A program made the translations under genes and the position numbers. The notes under the pieces are model-generated. The model saw only the letters and a list, made by a program, of their open reading frames with translations, was not told the origin of the DNA and searched no databases. Of a stretch of DNA of 64,000 bases, positions 25,372 to 32,998 are shown piece after piece; the stretch's first letter is position 1; every line of letters starts with the position of its first letter. Origin of the DNA: Streptomyces cellostaticus (GTDB lineage: Bacteria > Actinomycetota > Actinomycetes > Streptomycetales > Streptomycetaceae); assembly GCF_023630175.1 (NCBI RefSeq), contig NZ_JALLIN010000025.1, positions 1 through 64,000 on the forward strand. Reading direction: 5' to 3'.

Positions 25372-26553
25372 GTGAACGACCTCGCCCCCCTCCTCACCCC
25401 CGAAGGCCGCGCCCTGCTCGAAGAGGTGCGCGACACCGACCCCGCGCACGAGTTGGCCGTCGCCACCCGGCTGCGCCGGGACCACCCCGCCGAACTGGTG
25501 TCGGCGGCGCTGGGGCAGGCGCGGCTGAGGCAGCGGGCGGTCGCCAAGTTCGGGGCCGAGGACGCGGCGCGGATGTTCTTCACGCCCAACGGGGTCGAGC
25601 AGTCGACGCGGACCAGCGTGGCGACGCACCGGGCCGAGCGCCTCCGGGCGAGCGGGGCGCGGTCCGTCGCCGACCTGTGCTGCGGGATCGGCGGCGACGC
25701 GGTCGCGTTCGCGCGCGCAGGCCTCCGGGTGCTGGCCGTCGACCGGGATCCGCTGACCTGCGGGGCGGCCCGGGCCAACGCCGACGCGCTCGGTCTGGCC
25801 GGCCTGATCGAGGTGCGCGAGGCCGATGTGACGGAGGTGGACACCGCCGGATACGACGCCGTGTTCGTCGACCCGGCCCGGCGGTCCGGCGGACGCGGCC
25901 GGATCTTCGACCCGGAGGCCTACTCCCCTCCCCTGTCCTGGGCCGTGTCCGCCGCGCTCGGGGCGCCGCGCGGCCTGCTGAAGATCGCGCCGGGCATCCC
26001 GCACGAGACGATCCCCGCGGAGGCGACGGCCGAGTGGGTCTCGGACGGCGGGGACGTGAAGGAGGCCGTTCTGTGGTTCGGCCCGGACGTGACACCGGGG
26101 GCGCGACGGGCGACGCTGCTGCCCGCCGGAGCCGGCATCCACGTGACCCCCGACACCATGCTCCCGGACCCCGGGGTCCGCCCGGTGGGACGGTACCTGT
26201 ACGAGCCGGACGGCGCCGTCATCCGCGCCCACCTGGTCGCCGAGGTGGCCGAGGACCTCGGCGGCGGGCTGATCGACCCGACCATCGCCTACGTCACCTC
26301 CGACGAACTGCGCCCCACCCCGTACGCCGCCGCCTACGAGATCACCGACCGACTCCCCTTCAACGTCAAGAAGCTGAGGGCCCTGCTGCGCGAGCGCGGG
26401 GTCGGCACCCTGACCGTGAAGAAGCGCGGCTCGGCGGTCGAGCCCGAGGAACTGCGCAGGAAGGTCAAGCCCCAGGGCCCGCACTCCGCCACGGTCTTCC
26501 TCACCCGGGTGGCGGGGGCCCCGACGATGCTGGTCGGTCACCCGGCGCGCTGA
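25372..26553 (+). CDS. Class I SAM-dependent methyltransferase, THUMP-like C-terminus
   Basis: 393 residues. The SAM-binding core is VADLCCGIGGDAVAFARAGLRVLAVDRDP (motif I and the acidic loop end, about 100-130), and VFVDPARRSGGRGR carries a DPAR motif where DPPY would sit. The C-terminal third (about 300-393) resembles THUMP-like domains of class I methyltransferases. Probably acts on RNA (inference); the substrate is unknown. GTG 25372 has no ribosome site; CACAAT lies 6 nt upstream, so it may be leaderless. It ends 18 bp from the converging sigma gene. Confidence 0.83.
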   Translation: MNDLAPLLTPEGRALLEEVRDTDPAHELAVATRLRRDHPAELVSAALGQARLRQRAVAKFGAEDAARMFFTPNGVEQSTRTSVATHRAERLRASGARSVADLCCGIGGDAVAFARAGLRVLAVDRDPLTCGAARANADALGLAGLIEVREADVTEVDTAGYDAVFVDPARRSGGRGRIFDPEAYSPPLSWAVSAALGAPRGLLKIAPGIPHETIPAEATAEWVSDGGDVKEAVLWFGPDVTPGARRATLLPAGAGIHVTPDTMLPDPGVRPVGRYLYEPDGAVIRAHLVAEVAEDLGGGLIDPTIAYVTSDELRPTPYAAAYEITDRLPFNVKKLRALLRERGVGTLTVKKRGSAVEPEELRRKVKPQGPHSATVFLTRVAGAPTMLVGHPAR

Positions 26554-26571
26554 ACGGCGGCACCCGGGCCG

Positions 26572-27825
26572 TCAGCCGGTCTCGGCGGCCCGGCGCAGCA
26601 GCAGGGCGCGTTCGCGTTCGTTGCGGGTGAGGGAGGCCGCGCGTTCGAACTCCGCGCGGGCCTCCGCCGCGCGGCCCAGGCGGGCCAGCAGGTCGGCTCG
26701 GACGCTGGGCAGCAGATGGTAGTCGCGCAGGGCGGGTTCGGCGGCCAGGGTGTCGACGAGTGCGAGCGCCTCGGCCGGGCCCTCGGCCATCGACACGGCG
26801 ACCGCGCGGTTCAGTTCGACGACCGGCGACGGGGCGCGGGCGGCGAGCAGGGCGTAGAGGGTGGCGATGGTCCGCCAGTCGGTCTCCGCGTAGGAGTACG
26901 CGTGCGCGTGGCAGGCGGCGATGGCCGCCTGCAGGGCGTAGGGGCCGGGTGCGCCGGTGGCGGTGGCCTCGGCGCGGCCGAGGGCCCGGATGCCGCGGGC
27001 GACGAGCATGCGGTTCCAGCGGCTGCGGTTCTGGTCCTTCAGCAGCACCGCGGTGCCGTCGGGGGCGGTGCGGGCGGCGGTGCGCGAGGCCTGGAACTCC
27101 AGCAGCGCGGTGAGGCCGTGGACCTCCGGTTCCCCGGGCATCAGCCCGGACAGCAGCCGGGCCAGCCGCAGGGCGTCCTCGCACAGCCCGGGGCGCAGCA
27201 GGTCGTCACCGGCGGTGGCCGCGTACCCCTCGTTGAAGATCAGGTAGATGACGTCCAGGACCGAGCCGAGGCGGGCCTCGCGGTCGGGCCCGTACGGCAC
27301 CTCGAAGGCGACGTTCCGCGTCGCGAGGGTGCGCTTGGCGCGGACGATGCGCTGGGCGACCGTCGGCTCCGGGACCAGATGGGCGCGGGCGATCTCCGCC
27401 GTGGTCAGGCCGCCCAGCAGGCGCAGGGTGAGGGCGATCCGGGCCTCGGGGGACAGCACCGGATGGCAGGTGGTGAAGACGAGCCGCAGCAGGTCGTCGT
27501 CGATGCCGTCCGGGTCGGCCGGTTCCGGTGGCGGGGCCGAATCCGGGAGGGCCCGGCCGATCTCCGCGAGCTTGCGGGCGTAGGTCTCGCGGCGCCGGAC
27601 CAGGTCGACGGCGCGGTTGCGGGCGGTGGCCATGAGCCAGGCGCCGGGGTTGTCGGGCACCCCGTCGCGGGGCCACCGCTCCAGGGCGGCGACCAGCGCG
27701 TCCTGCGCGAGCTCCTCGGCGATGCCGATGTCCCGCACGATCCGGGCGACGCCGGCGACGACCCGCGGGGACTCCAGCCGGAAGACCGTCTCGATGGCGT
27801 GTGCCGCGGTGGGCTGTGCTTCCAC
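26572..27825 (-). CDS. ECF42-type sigma factor with C-terminal helical-repeat extension
   Basis: 417 residues. Sigma region 2 (about 10-85) and region 4 (about 105-170, LSPEARIALTLRLLGGLTTAEIARAHLVPEPTVAQRIVRAKR, given as one motif region) are followed by a DUF6596/TPR-like domain (about 185-415). This is the ECF42 architecture, in which the extension, not a separate anti-sigma factor, is thought to govern activity. The partner DGPF protein lies 45 bp upstream in the same orientation, as in other ECF42 loci. GTG 27825 has a modest ribosome site. Confidence 0.87.
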   Translation of the reverse strand: MEAQPTAAHAIETVFRLESPRVVAGVARIVRDIGIAEELAQDALVAALERWPRDGVPDNPGAWLMATARNRAVDLVRRRETYARKLAEIGRALPDSAPPPEPADPDGIDDDLLRLVFTTCHPVLSPEARIALTLRLLGGLTTAEIARAHLVPEPTVAQRIVRAKRTLATRNVAFEVPYGPDREARLGSVLDVIYLIFNEGYAATAGDDLLRPGLCEDALRLARLLSGLMPGEPEVHGLTALLEFQASRTAARTAPDGTAVLLKDQNRSRWNRMLVARGIRALGRAEATATGAPGPYALQAAIAACHAHAYSYAETDWRTIATLYALLAARAPSPVVELNRAVAVSMAEGPAEALALVDTLAAEPALRDYHLLPSVRADLLARLGRAAEARAEFERAASLTRNERERALLLRRAAETG

Positions 27826-27870
27826 AGCCCACCATGCAACACCCCCGGGCCGCCCGGGGCCAAAACGGGC

Positions 27871-28227
27871 TCAGCCCTCGGCGATCTCCCGGACCTCGCA
27901 GGTGACGGTCCAGAACTCCTCGTGGGTCTTCAGGAAGCGCTTGGTCCACTCCAGCGCCTCGGCCATGTCCTTGCACTGCATGAGCGCGTAGCCGCCGACG
28001 ACCTCCTTGGACTCGGTGAAGGGCCCGTCGGTGACCGAGATCCGGCCTCCCTCCCAGCGCACCCGGGTGCCCTGGGCGGAGGGGGTGAGCCCGGCGGTGT
28101 CGAGCATGACGCCGGCCTTGGTGACCTCCTCGATCAGCTCGCCCATCCGCTGCATCAGTTCCTCGCTGGGGCCCTCGGCGGGGGCGGAGGCCTCGTCGAT
28201 GCGCACGAGCGACAGGTAGCGGGGCAT
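27871..28227 (-). CDS. DGPF (YCII-related) domain protein, ECF42 partner
   Basis: 118 residues with the defining DGPFTESKE motif (about 65-73) in a dimeric ferredoxin-like fold. DGPF proteins are the usual neighbours and probable targets of ECF42 sigma factors. Some relatives have been linked to stress defence, but no reaction is established. ATG 28227 follows GAGGAG. Likely cotranscribed with the sigma gene downstream. Confidence 0.85.
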   Translation of the reverse strand: MPRYLSLVRIDEASAPAEGPSEELMQRMGELIEEVTKAGVMLDTAGLTPSAQGTRVRWEGGRISVTDGPFTESKEVVGGYALMQCKDMAEALEWTKRFLKTHEEFWTVTCEVREIAEG

Positions 28228-28525
28228 GGTGACTCCTCGGTCCGGGCGGCGGGGCCGTTCCCCGCCGCTCACCCATACGTCGAACGGGAGACGCCCGGAT
28301 CGACAGCCGCGGGAGGATTTCCCGGAGATTTTTTCCGCCGGCCGTCCGGACCGGGCCCGCCGCCCGCCGCGGCGGCGCCCACCGCTCGCCCGCCGCGGCC
28401 CCCGCCGCCACCTGGAGTGTGGGGGGGGCGGGCCGTCGGGCGCGGGCCCGGAGAGCCGGCCTTCCGGGGCCGGGCGGACGCCGCGCCGCAGCGGCGGCGG
28501 CCGGTATCCGGGGGGAGGAATGCGA

Positions 28526-28559
28526 ACACCCCGTCACCGGATGTCCGGTGACGGGGTGT
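28526..28559 (-). terminator. Strong hairpin downstream of the tsaD operon
   Basis: Perfect 16-bp inverted repeat with a 2-nt centre, no U-tract. Lies 150 nt past the last gene of the tsaD cluster, at the 3' end of the candidate RNA. Confidence 0.7.
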
Positions 28560-28670
28560 CGAATGGAGCGCCGGGCAGGCCTTGCACCTGCATTTCCCCA
28601 CAGGAAGTGGGGCGTCTTTCCTTGGACCACCAACGCACTGCGTCCGGACCGGGTTTCCGGCCGTTCGCGT
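28526..28670 (-). ncRNA. Candidate structured small RNA
   Basis: Minus-strand segment with several stems: CCCCAC-N5-GTGGGG (28612-28596), GCAGG-N7-CCTGC (28592-28576), TTGG-N4-CCAA, and the 16-bp terminator-like hairpin at its 3' end. TATGAT at 28682-28677 is a possible -10, placing a start near 28670. No -35 is visible. It could equally be the 3' untranslated region of the tsaD operon. I cannot match it to a known RNA family. Confidence 0.3.
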
Positions 28671-28708
28671 GTGATGATCATAGCGCGGAAACCGGCCCGC
28701 GCGCCACC

Positions 28709-28975
28709 TCAGCGTTCCGCCCGCCCGTCCACCGGCTCGAACCGCCACCGGTGGACCGCCCGCGTCACCAAGGCGCCGTCCGGTTCGGGCAGTTCCGGGA
28801 GTTCCGCGTCGTACGGCGCGTCCCACCAGGTGATGACCAGCACCCGGTCCTGAGGCGCCCGGAAGGTCTCCCGGCGCAGCGGCTCCCGGGCGAGCTCCCG
28901 CGCGCGCACCCAGTCCAGCAGTTCCGCGCCCCGGCCCGCGGCGGCCCGGGCCTCCCACATCAGGGCGACCGTCAC
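28709..28975 (-). CDS. Small ABM-like hypothetical protein
   Basis: 88 residues (begins VTVALMWEARAAAGRG). The pattern of an early strand, a long helix with RGAELLDWVRARE and a later VLVITWWDAP strand suggests a dimeric alpha/beta-barrel (ABM-like) fold. No function is assignable. The GTG at 28975 overlaps the tsaD stop by 4 nt (GTGA), so it is coupled to tsaD. Confidence 0.75.
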   Translation of the reverse strand: MTVALMWEARAAAGRGAELLDWVRARELAREPLRRETFRAPQDRVLVITWWDAPYDAELPELPEPDGALVTRAVHRWRFEPVDGRAER

Positions 28976-30063
28976 GAGTACAGGTTCTCCGTTCCGGCCT
29001 CGTGCGCATGGGCGTGGGCCTGCCCCGGCACATGCGGGTCGGTCACCGGCAGCGAGGAGTCGGCGGACAGGTCCCAGTCGGAGGCGGCGCGGTTGCGGGA
29101 GACCATCTCGGCGCCGAGGGCCGCGACCATCGCGCCGTTGTCCGTGCACAGCTTGGGCCGCGGGACGCGCAGCCGGATCCCGGCCGCCTCGCAGCGCTCC
29201 TGGGCGAGGACGCGCAGCCGGGAGTTGGCCGCGACACCGCCGCCGATCATCAGGTGGTCGACCCCCTGGTCCTTGCAGGCGCGGACGGCCTTGCGGGTCA
29301 GTACGTCGACCACGGCCTCCTGGAAGGACGCGGCCACGTCACGCACCGGAACCTCCTCACCGGCCGCCCGCCTGGCCTCGATCCAGCGGGCCACGGCGGT
29401 CTTCAGACCGGAGAACGAGAAGTCGTACGCGGGGTCCCGCGGGCCGGTCAGCCCGCGCGGGAAGGCGATCGCCCCCGGGTCGCCCTCGCGGGCGTAGCGG
29501 TCGATGACCGGGCCACCGGGGAAGCCCAGGTTCAGCACCCGGGCGATCTTGTCGAAGGCCTCGCCGGCCGCGTCGTCGATGGTGGCGCCCATGGGGCGGA
29601 CATCGGAGGTGATGTCCTCGGAGAGCAGCAGGGAGGAGTGGCCGCCGGAGACCAGCAGGGCCATCGTCGGCTCGGGCAGCGGGCCGTGCTCCAACTGGTC
29701 CACGCAGATGTGCGAGGCCAGGTGGTTGACGCCGTACAGGGGCTTGCCCAGGGCGTAGGCGTAGGCCTTGGCCGCCGAGACGCCGACGAGCAGCGCGCCG
29801 GCGAGGCCCGGCCCCGCGGTGACCGCGATGCCGTCGAGGTCCCCCGCGGTGACACCCGCCTCCTTCAGCGCGCGGTCGATGGTCGGGACCATGGCCTCCA
29901 GGTGCGCCCGGGAGGCCACCTCGGGGACGACGCCGCCGAAGCGGGCGTGCTCGTCGACGCTGGAGGCGACGGCGTCCGCCAGCAGGGTGGTGCCGCGGAC
30001 GACGCCGACGCCGGTCTCGTCGCAGGAGGTCTCGATGCCGAGGACGAGGGGTTCGTCAGCCAT
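28972..30063 (-). CDS. tsaD: tRNA N6-adenosine threonylcarbamoyltransferase TsaD
   Basis: 363 residues, ASKHA fold. With TsaB and TsaE it transfers the threonylcarbamoyl group from the TsaC product to A37 of ANN-decoding tRNAs. Key parts: ETSCDETGVGVV (about 11-22), the metal motif HLASHICVDQL (about 113-123, HxxxH), SGGHSSLLL and GGGVAANSRLR near the C-terminus. The start overlaps rimI by 8 nt. The tail after residue 340 is His/Ala-rich (AHAHAHEAG) and unlikely to be catalytic. Confidence 0.97.
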   Translation of the reverse strand: MADEPLVLGIETSCDETGVGVVRGTTLLADAVASSVDEHARFGGVVPEVASRAHLEAMVPTIDRALKEAGVTAGDLDGIAVTAGPGLAGALLVGVSAAKAYAYALGKPLYGVNHLASHICVDQLEHGPLPEPTMALLVSGGHSSLLLSEDITSDVRPMGATIDDAAGEAFDKIARVLNLGFPGGPVIDRYAREGDPGAIAFPRGLTGPRDPAYDFSFSGLKTAVARWIEARRAAGEEVPVRDVAASFQEAVVDVLTRKAVRACKDQGVDHLMIGGGVAANSRLRVLAQERCEAAGIRLRVPRPKLCTDNGAMVAALGAEMVSRNRAASDWDLSADSSLPVTDPHVPGQAHAHAHEAGTENLYS

Positions 30064-30601
30064 TGATCTCGGTTCCTTGTACTGGGGGGGAGTCCGCGGC
30101 GGGGCCGCTCTCGGGTGCTGTGGTCAGGCGCATCACCAGGGCGTCGACGTTCCCCGGCTGGTAGTAGCCGCGCCGGAAGCCGATGGGCACGAACCCGAAG
30201 CGCTCGTAGAGCTTCTGGGCGGGGACGTTGTCGACCCGGCACTCGAGCATGACCTCGGCGCACTCGAAGGCGGTGGCCGCCTTCAGCAGCTCGGTCAGCA
30301 GCCGGCCGCCGAGGCCGGTGCCCTGGTGGGAGGGGGCGACGGCGATGGTCTGGACGTCTCCGACCGCGGCGGGGCCGCTGTCGGACGGGGTGCCGGCGGC
30401 GGCGAGGCCCGCGTATCCGACGATCCGGCCCTCCCCCTCGGCGACGAGGTACCGCCGGTTGGCCTCGGCGCCCCGGGCGTGGGCCAGCTCGGACCAGAAC
30501 ATGCCCCTCGACCAGGCGTCGTCGGGGAACAGCTCCCGCTCCAGCCCGAGGACCGGGTCGATGTCCCACCAGCGCATCTCACGCAGTCGAGGCTCCGTCA
30601 C
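30056..30601 (-). CDS. rimI: Ribosomal protein S18 alanine N-acetyltransferase RimI
   Basis: 181-residue GNAT acetyltransferase. The acetyl-CoA loop is SHQGTGLGGRLL (about 92-103, QxxGxG/A), and the C-terminal LYERFGFVPIGFRRGYY is characteristic of RimI. RimI acetylates the N-terminal Ala of S18, and mycobacterial RimI has broader targets. Its place between tsaB and tsaD is conserved. GTG 30601 overlaps the tsaB stop by 4 nt; the C-terminal 20 residues are Pro/Ser/Ala-rich. Confidence 0.93.
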   Translation of the reverse strand: MTEPRLREMRWWDIDPVLGLERELFPDDAWSRGMFWSELAHARGAEANRRYLVAEGEGRIVGYAGLAAAGTPSDSGPAAVGDVQTIAVAPSHQGTGLGGRLLTELLKAATAFECAEVMLECRVDNVPAQKLYERFGFVPIGFRRGYYQPGNVDALVMRLTTAPESGPAADSPPVQGTEING

Positions 30602-31254
30602 TTCGGGGTGACCACCTTGTAGTTCTTGGGGACCTGCGCGTCGGGGCGGCGCAGGTACAGCGGGCGGGGCGCCGGCAGCTCCTCGCCCGCGGCCAGCTTC
30701 TCGGCGGCCAGCGCGGCGAGGGCGGCGGCCGACACGTGCTCCGGCTCGTGGGCGCTCGGGAACGTGTCCGGGTAGAGCAGCGCGCCGGCGCCGACCGCGG
30801 GCAGCCCGGCGACCCGCCCGGCGATGTCGGCGGGGCGGTCGACGGCCGGGGCGGTCAGGCGGGTGCGGGAGTCGGCGTAGGTCGCCCAGTAGACCTCCTT
30901 GCGCCGGGCGTCGGTCGCCACGACGAAGGGGCCCTTCTCGATGTCGGCGGCGTAGGCGAGGCCGTCCAGGGTGCACACGCCGTGCACCGGGACGCCGAGC
31001 GCCAGACCGAAGGTGTCGGCGGTCATCAGGCCGACCCGCAGACCGGTGTAGGGGCCGGGTCCGACCCCGACGACGATCCCGGTGACGGCCTCCAGCCTGA
31101 GCCCGGCCTCGGCGAGCACCCGGTCGACGGCCGGCAGCAGCAGCTCTCCGTGCCGACGGGCGTCCACCTGGCTCGACGACGCGATGACGTCCGTTCCGTC
31201 GTGCAGCGCGACGGTGACGGCGGGGGTGGCGGTATCCAGAGCGAGCAAGAGCAC
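30598..31254 (-). CDS. tsaB: t6A complex subunit TsaB
   Basis: 218-residue ASKHA-fold pseudo-enzyme that heterodimerises with TsaD. LLLALDTATPAVTVAL opens the protein, followed by VGVGPGPYTGLRVGL (about 65-79). It lacks the metal His pair found in TsaD, as expected. GTG 31254 has no ribosome site; TAGGCT sits 6 nt upstream, so a leaderless message is likely. First gene of the tsaB-rimI-tsaD-ABM operon. Confidence 0.95.
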   Translation of the reverse strand: MLLLALDTATPAVTVALHDGTDVIASSSQVDARRHGELLLPAVDRVLAEAGLRLEAVTGIVVGVGPGPYTGLRVGLMTADTFGLALGVPVHGVCTLDGLAYAADIEKGPFVVATDARRKEVYWATYADSRTRLTAPAVDRPADIAGRVAGLPAVGAGALLYPDTFPSAHEPEHVSAAALAALAAEKLAAGEELPAPRPLYLRRPDAQVPKNYKVVTPK

Positions 31255-31260
31255 GCGAAC

Positions 31261-31266
31261 AGCCTA
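31261..31266 (-). promoter_or_regulatory. -10 element for probable leaderless tsaB mRNA
   Basis: TAGGCT, then 6 nt, then the GTG start at 31254. No Shine-Dalgarno sequence. Confidence 0.5.
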
Positions 31267-31367
31267 CGGCGCCCGCGCCGCTCGCATCGCCGTCATGGGG
31301 CGGCGGTGACCGACTGCTACGGTTCGTACGAAGTACGACATATGGCACGAAACAGAGGTGGACGCGC

Positions 31368-31925
31368 GTGGCAGGGACCAGCTCGGGGATCGTGGCCGGC
31401 CTCACCGCGGCGGCCATCGGCGTCGTCGGATTCCTCGCCTACCAGGCACAGGCGACGGTTCCGCCCGGCCTGAGCGGCAGCCCCGGGCCGAACGCGGCCT
31501 CCGCCGGGGCGACCGGCAAGGCACCTCGCGACCGGCTCCACCCGGGCGCCCTGCCGAGCGGTTCCGGAACGGGTGAACGGGTCGTGTACTCGGTGGACGA
31601 CGACCGGGTCTGGCTGGTCGACGACCACGACCGGGTGCAGCGCAGCTTCGGGGTGAAACCCGGCACCGTGGACCCGCCGGCCGGGCGGTACTGGGTGACG
31701 TCCCGCTCGAACGCCGTCACCGGGACGGACGGCCTGCCCATCGAGCACGTCGTGCGCTTCACCAGCGTGGACGGGGTCGTGATCGGCTTCAGCGCGGTGG
31801 TGCGGGGCGGGGACCCCGCCACGGGGGACGGGGTGAAGACGGGCGGCATCCGGGAGCGGCGCGAGGACGGCGACGCGATGTGGAAGTTCGCCACGATCGG
31901 CGTACCGGTGGTGGTGATCCGCTGA
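31368..31925 (+). CDS. Membrane-anchored secreted protein, L,D-transpeptidase-like without active-site Cys
   Basis: 185 residues. One N-terminal hydrophobic helix (about 8-26) acts as signal or anchor. The outer domain (about 68-185) resembles the start of a YkuD/L,D-transpeptidase fold: RVVYSVDDDRVWLVDDHDRVQRSF and VDPPAGRYWV. The HG...SHGC catalytic motif is absent. It may bind rather than crosslink peptidoglycan (inference). The GTG follows GAGGTG. A palindrome TTCGTACGAA (31323-31332) sits in its upstream region. It interrupts the otherwise minus-strand t6A cluster. Confidence 0.7.
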   Translation: MAGTSSGIVAGLTAAAIGVVGFLAYQAQATVPPGLSGSPGPNAASAGATGKAPRDRLHPGALPSGSGTGERVVYSVDDDRVWLVDDHDRVQRSFGVKPGTVDPPAGRYWVTSRSNAVTGTDGLPIEHVVRFTSVDGVVIGFSAVVRGGDPATGDGVKTGGIRERREDGDAMWKFATIGVPVVVIR

Positions 31926-31938
31926 CGGCGGCGCCGCG

Positions 31939-31956
31939 ACGGCCGGAGACGGCCGT
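31939..31956 (+). terminator. Hairpin after the L,D-transpeptidase-like gene
   Basis: 6-bp stem ACGGCC/GGCCGT with a 6-nt loop, 13 nt past the stop. Modest strength. Confidence 0.4.
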
Positions 31957-32172
31957 GGCACCGGCGCCGGGGCCGGAGAACGCACGGCCCGGCTCCCGCG
32001 GCAGCCACCGGGGGCTCGACCGCGATCCCCGGCGGGATCGGCGTACGGCGCCGGCCGCGGGGCGCCGCGGGGCGGAGGGCCGTGCTCGCGCGGGGCGCAT
32101 CCGGGCGGTCCGGCGACGCGGCGGGGTGCCGCGAGCTTTCGCCGTGCGCCCGCCGGGGACGCGTTACAGCCC

Positions 32173-32349
32173 TCAGGCGGCCCGGCGCTCCTCGGGCCTC
32201 ACCGGGCGTTCCGGCCCGGACGGCGCCGACGCGCACGGCGGCCTGGAGACCGCGCGGGCGGCCTCGCACGAAGCCAGCAGCTCACGCATCGACACCCCGC
32301 CGTGCACGGGCGGCTCGACCGGCGGCTCCGTGGGCCGAGAAGCGGACAT
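32173..32349 (-). CDS. 58-residue protein of unknown function behind a probable iron box
   Basis: Starts ATG 32349 with AGGAGG at ideal spacing and ends at TGA 32173. The sequence begins MSASRPTEPPVEPPVHGG, continues with a short helix (SMRELLASCEAARAVS, two Cys in the protein) and ends in a basic Glu/Arg tail. No domain recognised, no signal peptide or membrane helix. A DtxR/IdeR-like operator overlaps the expected promoter region 33 bp upstream, so expression probably rises when iron is low (inference). It sits between tsaE and the L,D-transpeptidase-like gene. Confidence 0.7.
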   Translation of the reverse strand: MSASRPTEPPVEPPVHGGVSMRELLASCEAARAVSRPPCASAPSGPERPVRPEERRAA

Positions 32350-32381
32350 GGACGCCTCCTGAAGTGCGGGGGCGGGCGCGG

Positions 32382-32400
32382 TTAGGTATGCCTAACCGCA
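32382..32400 (-). promoter_or_regulatory. Probable iron box (DmdR/IdeR operator)
   Basis: TTAGGTATGCCTAACCGCA agrees at 15 of 19 positions with the DtxR/IdeR consensus core TTAGGTTAGCCTAACCTAA. The centre forms the inverted repeat GGTTAGG-TATG-CCTAACC. It ends 33 bp upstream of the 58-residue gene. Confidence 0.65.
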
Positions 32401-32476
32401 GGCGGGACACCATGTGACCACGCCCGGGACATCCTGCGCAATATGTTACCGACGCCGTGTCGGAAAGTGGCCGCGG

Positions 32477-32998
32477 TCAGGCCGCGAGCGTGTCCAGATC
32501 CGCGCTCGCCCATCGCCGCCCGAGCCCGGTGACCGTCACCCGCCGGACCTCGTCGGTCGTGTCACCGACGGCCCGGTGGATGACGACCTGGAGCCGGTCC
32601 TCGGTCAGTTCCTCGACCTTGCCCTCGCCCCACTCCACGACGACCACCGAGTCGGGCAGGGAGATGTCGAGATCGAGGTCCTCCATCTCGTCGAGGCCGC
32701 CGGAGAGCCGGTAGGCGTCCACGTGGACGAGCGGCGGCCCGTCCACGAGAGAGGGGTGCACCCGGGCGATCACGAAGGTCGGCGAGGTCACCGCGCCGCG
32801 CACGTCGAGCCCCTCGCCGAGGCCGCGGGTCAGCGTCGTCTTGCCCGCGCCCAGCTCACCGCTGAGCATCACCAGGTCACCGGGGCGCAGCAGCTTGGCC
32901 AGGCGGCGGCCCAGCTCCCGCATCTGCTCGGGAGAGGTGACGGTCAGCCGGATCTCAGCGGGGACGTGCGGTGCTGCTGGTGCTGCTGGCTGTTCCAT
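32477..32998 (-). CDS. tsaE: t6A complex ATPase TsaE
   Basis: 173-residue P-loop ATPase needed for turnover of the TsaB-TsaD complex. Walker A GELGAGKTT (about 46-54), then GAVTSPTF (switch region) and HVDAYRL. Start ATG 32998 or GTG 33004; neither has a strong ribosome site. The start lies inside the end of the alpha/beta hydrolase gene (overlap 44-50 nt), so translation is probably coupled. Confidence 0.95.
   Translation of the reverse strand: MEQPAAPAAPHVPAEIRLTVTSPEQMRELGRRLAKLLRPGDLVMLSGELGAGKTTLTRGLGEGLDVRGAVTSPTFVIARVHPSLVDGPPLVHVDAYRLSGGLDEMEDLDLDISLPDSVVVVEWGEGKVEELTEDRLQVVIHRAVGDTTDEVRRVTVTGLGRRWASADLDTLAA

Larger units (their letters stand above)
28228..28708. other. Intergenic stretch upstream of the DGPF gene
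   Basis: 481 bp without a gene. It holds a 16-bp hairpin (28526-28559) and a candidate structured RNA on the minus strand (28526-28670). The part nearest the DGPF gene (28280-28480) is very GC-rich and featureless, apart from presumably carrying its promoter. Confidence 0.5.

Noticed and set aside
24334..26541. 735-codon version of the first deacetylase
   Set aside because: The upstream 400 codons are antisense to the methyltransferase; the signal peptide and ribosome site place the start at 25281.
28565..28700. Short plus-strand frame (MERRAGLAPAF...) over the candidate RNA
   Set aside because: No ribosome site and inverted repeats cut through it; the region is better explained as structured RNA or 3' untranslated sequence.
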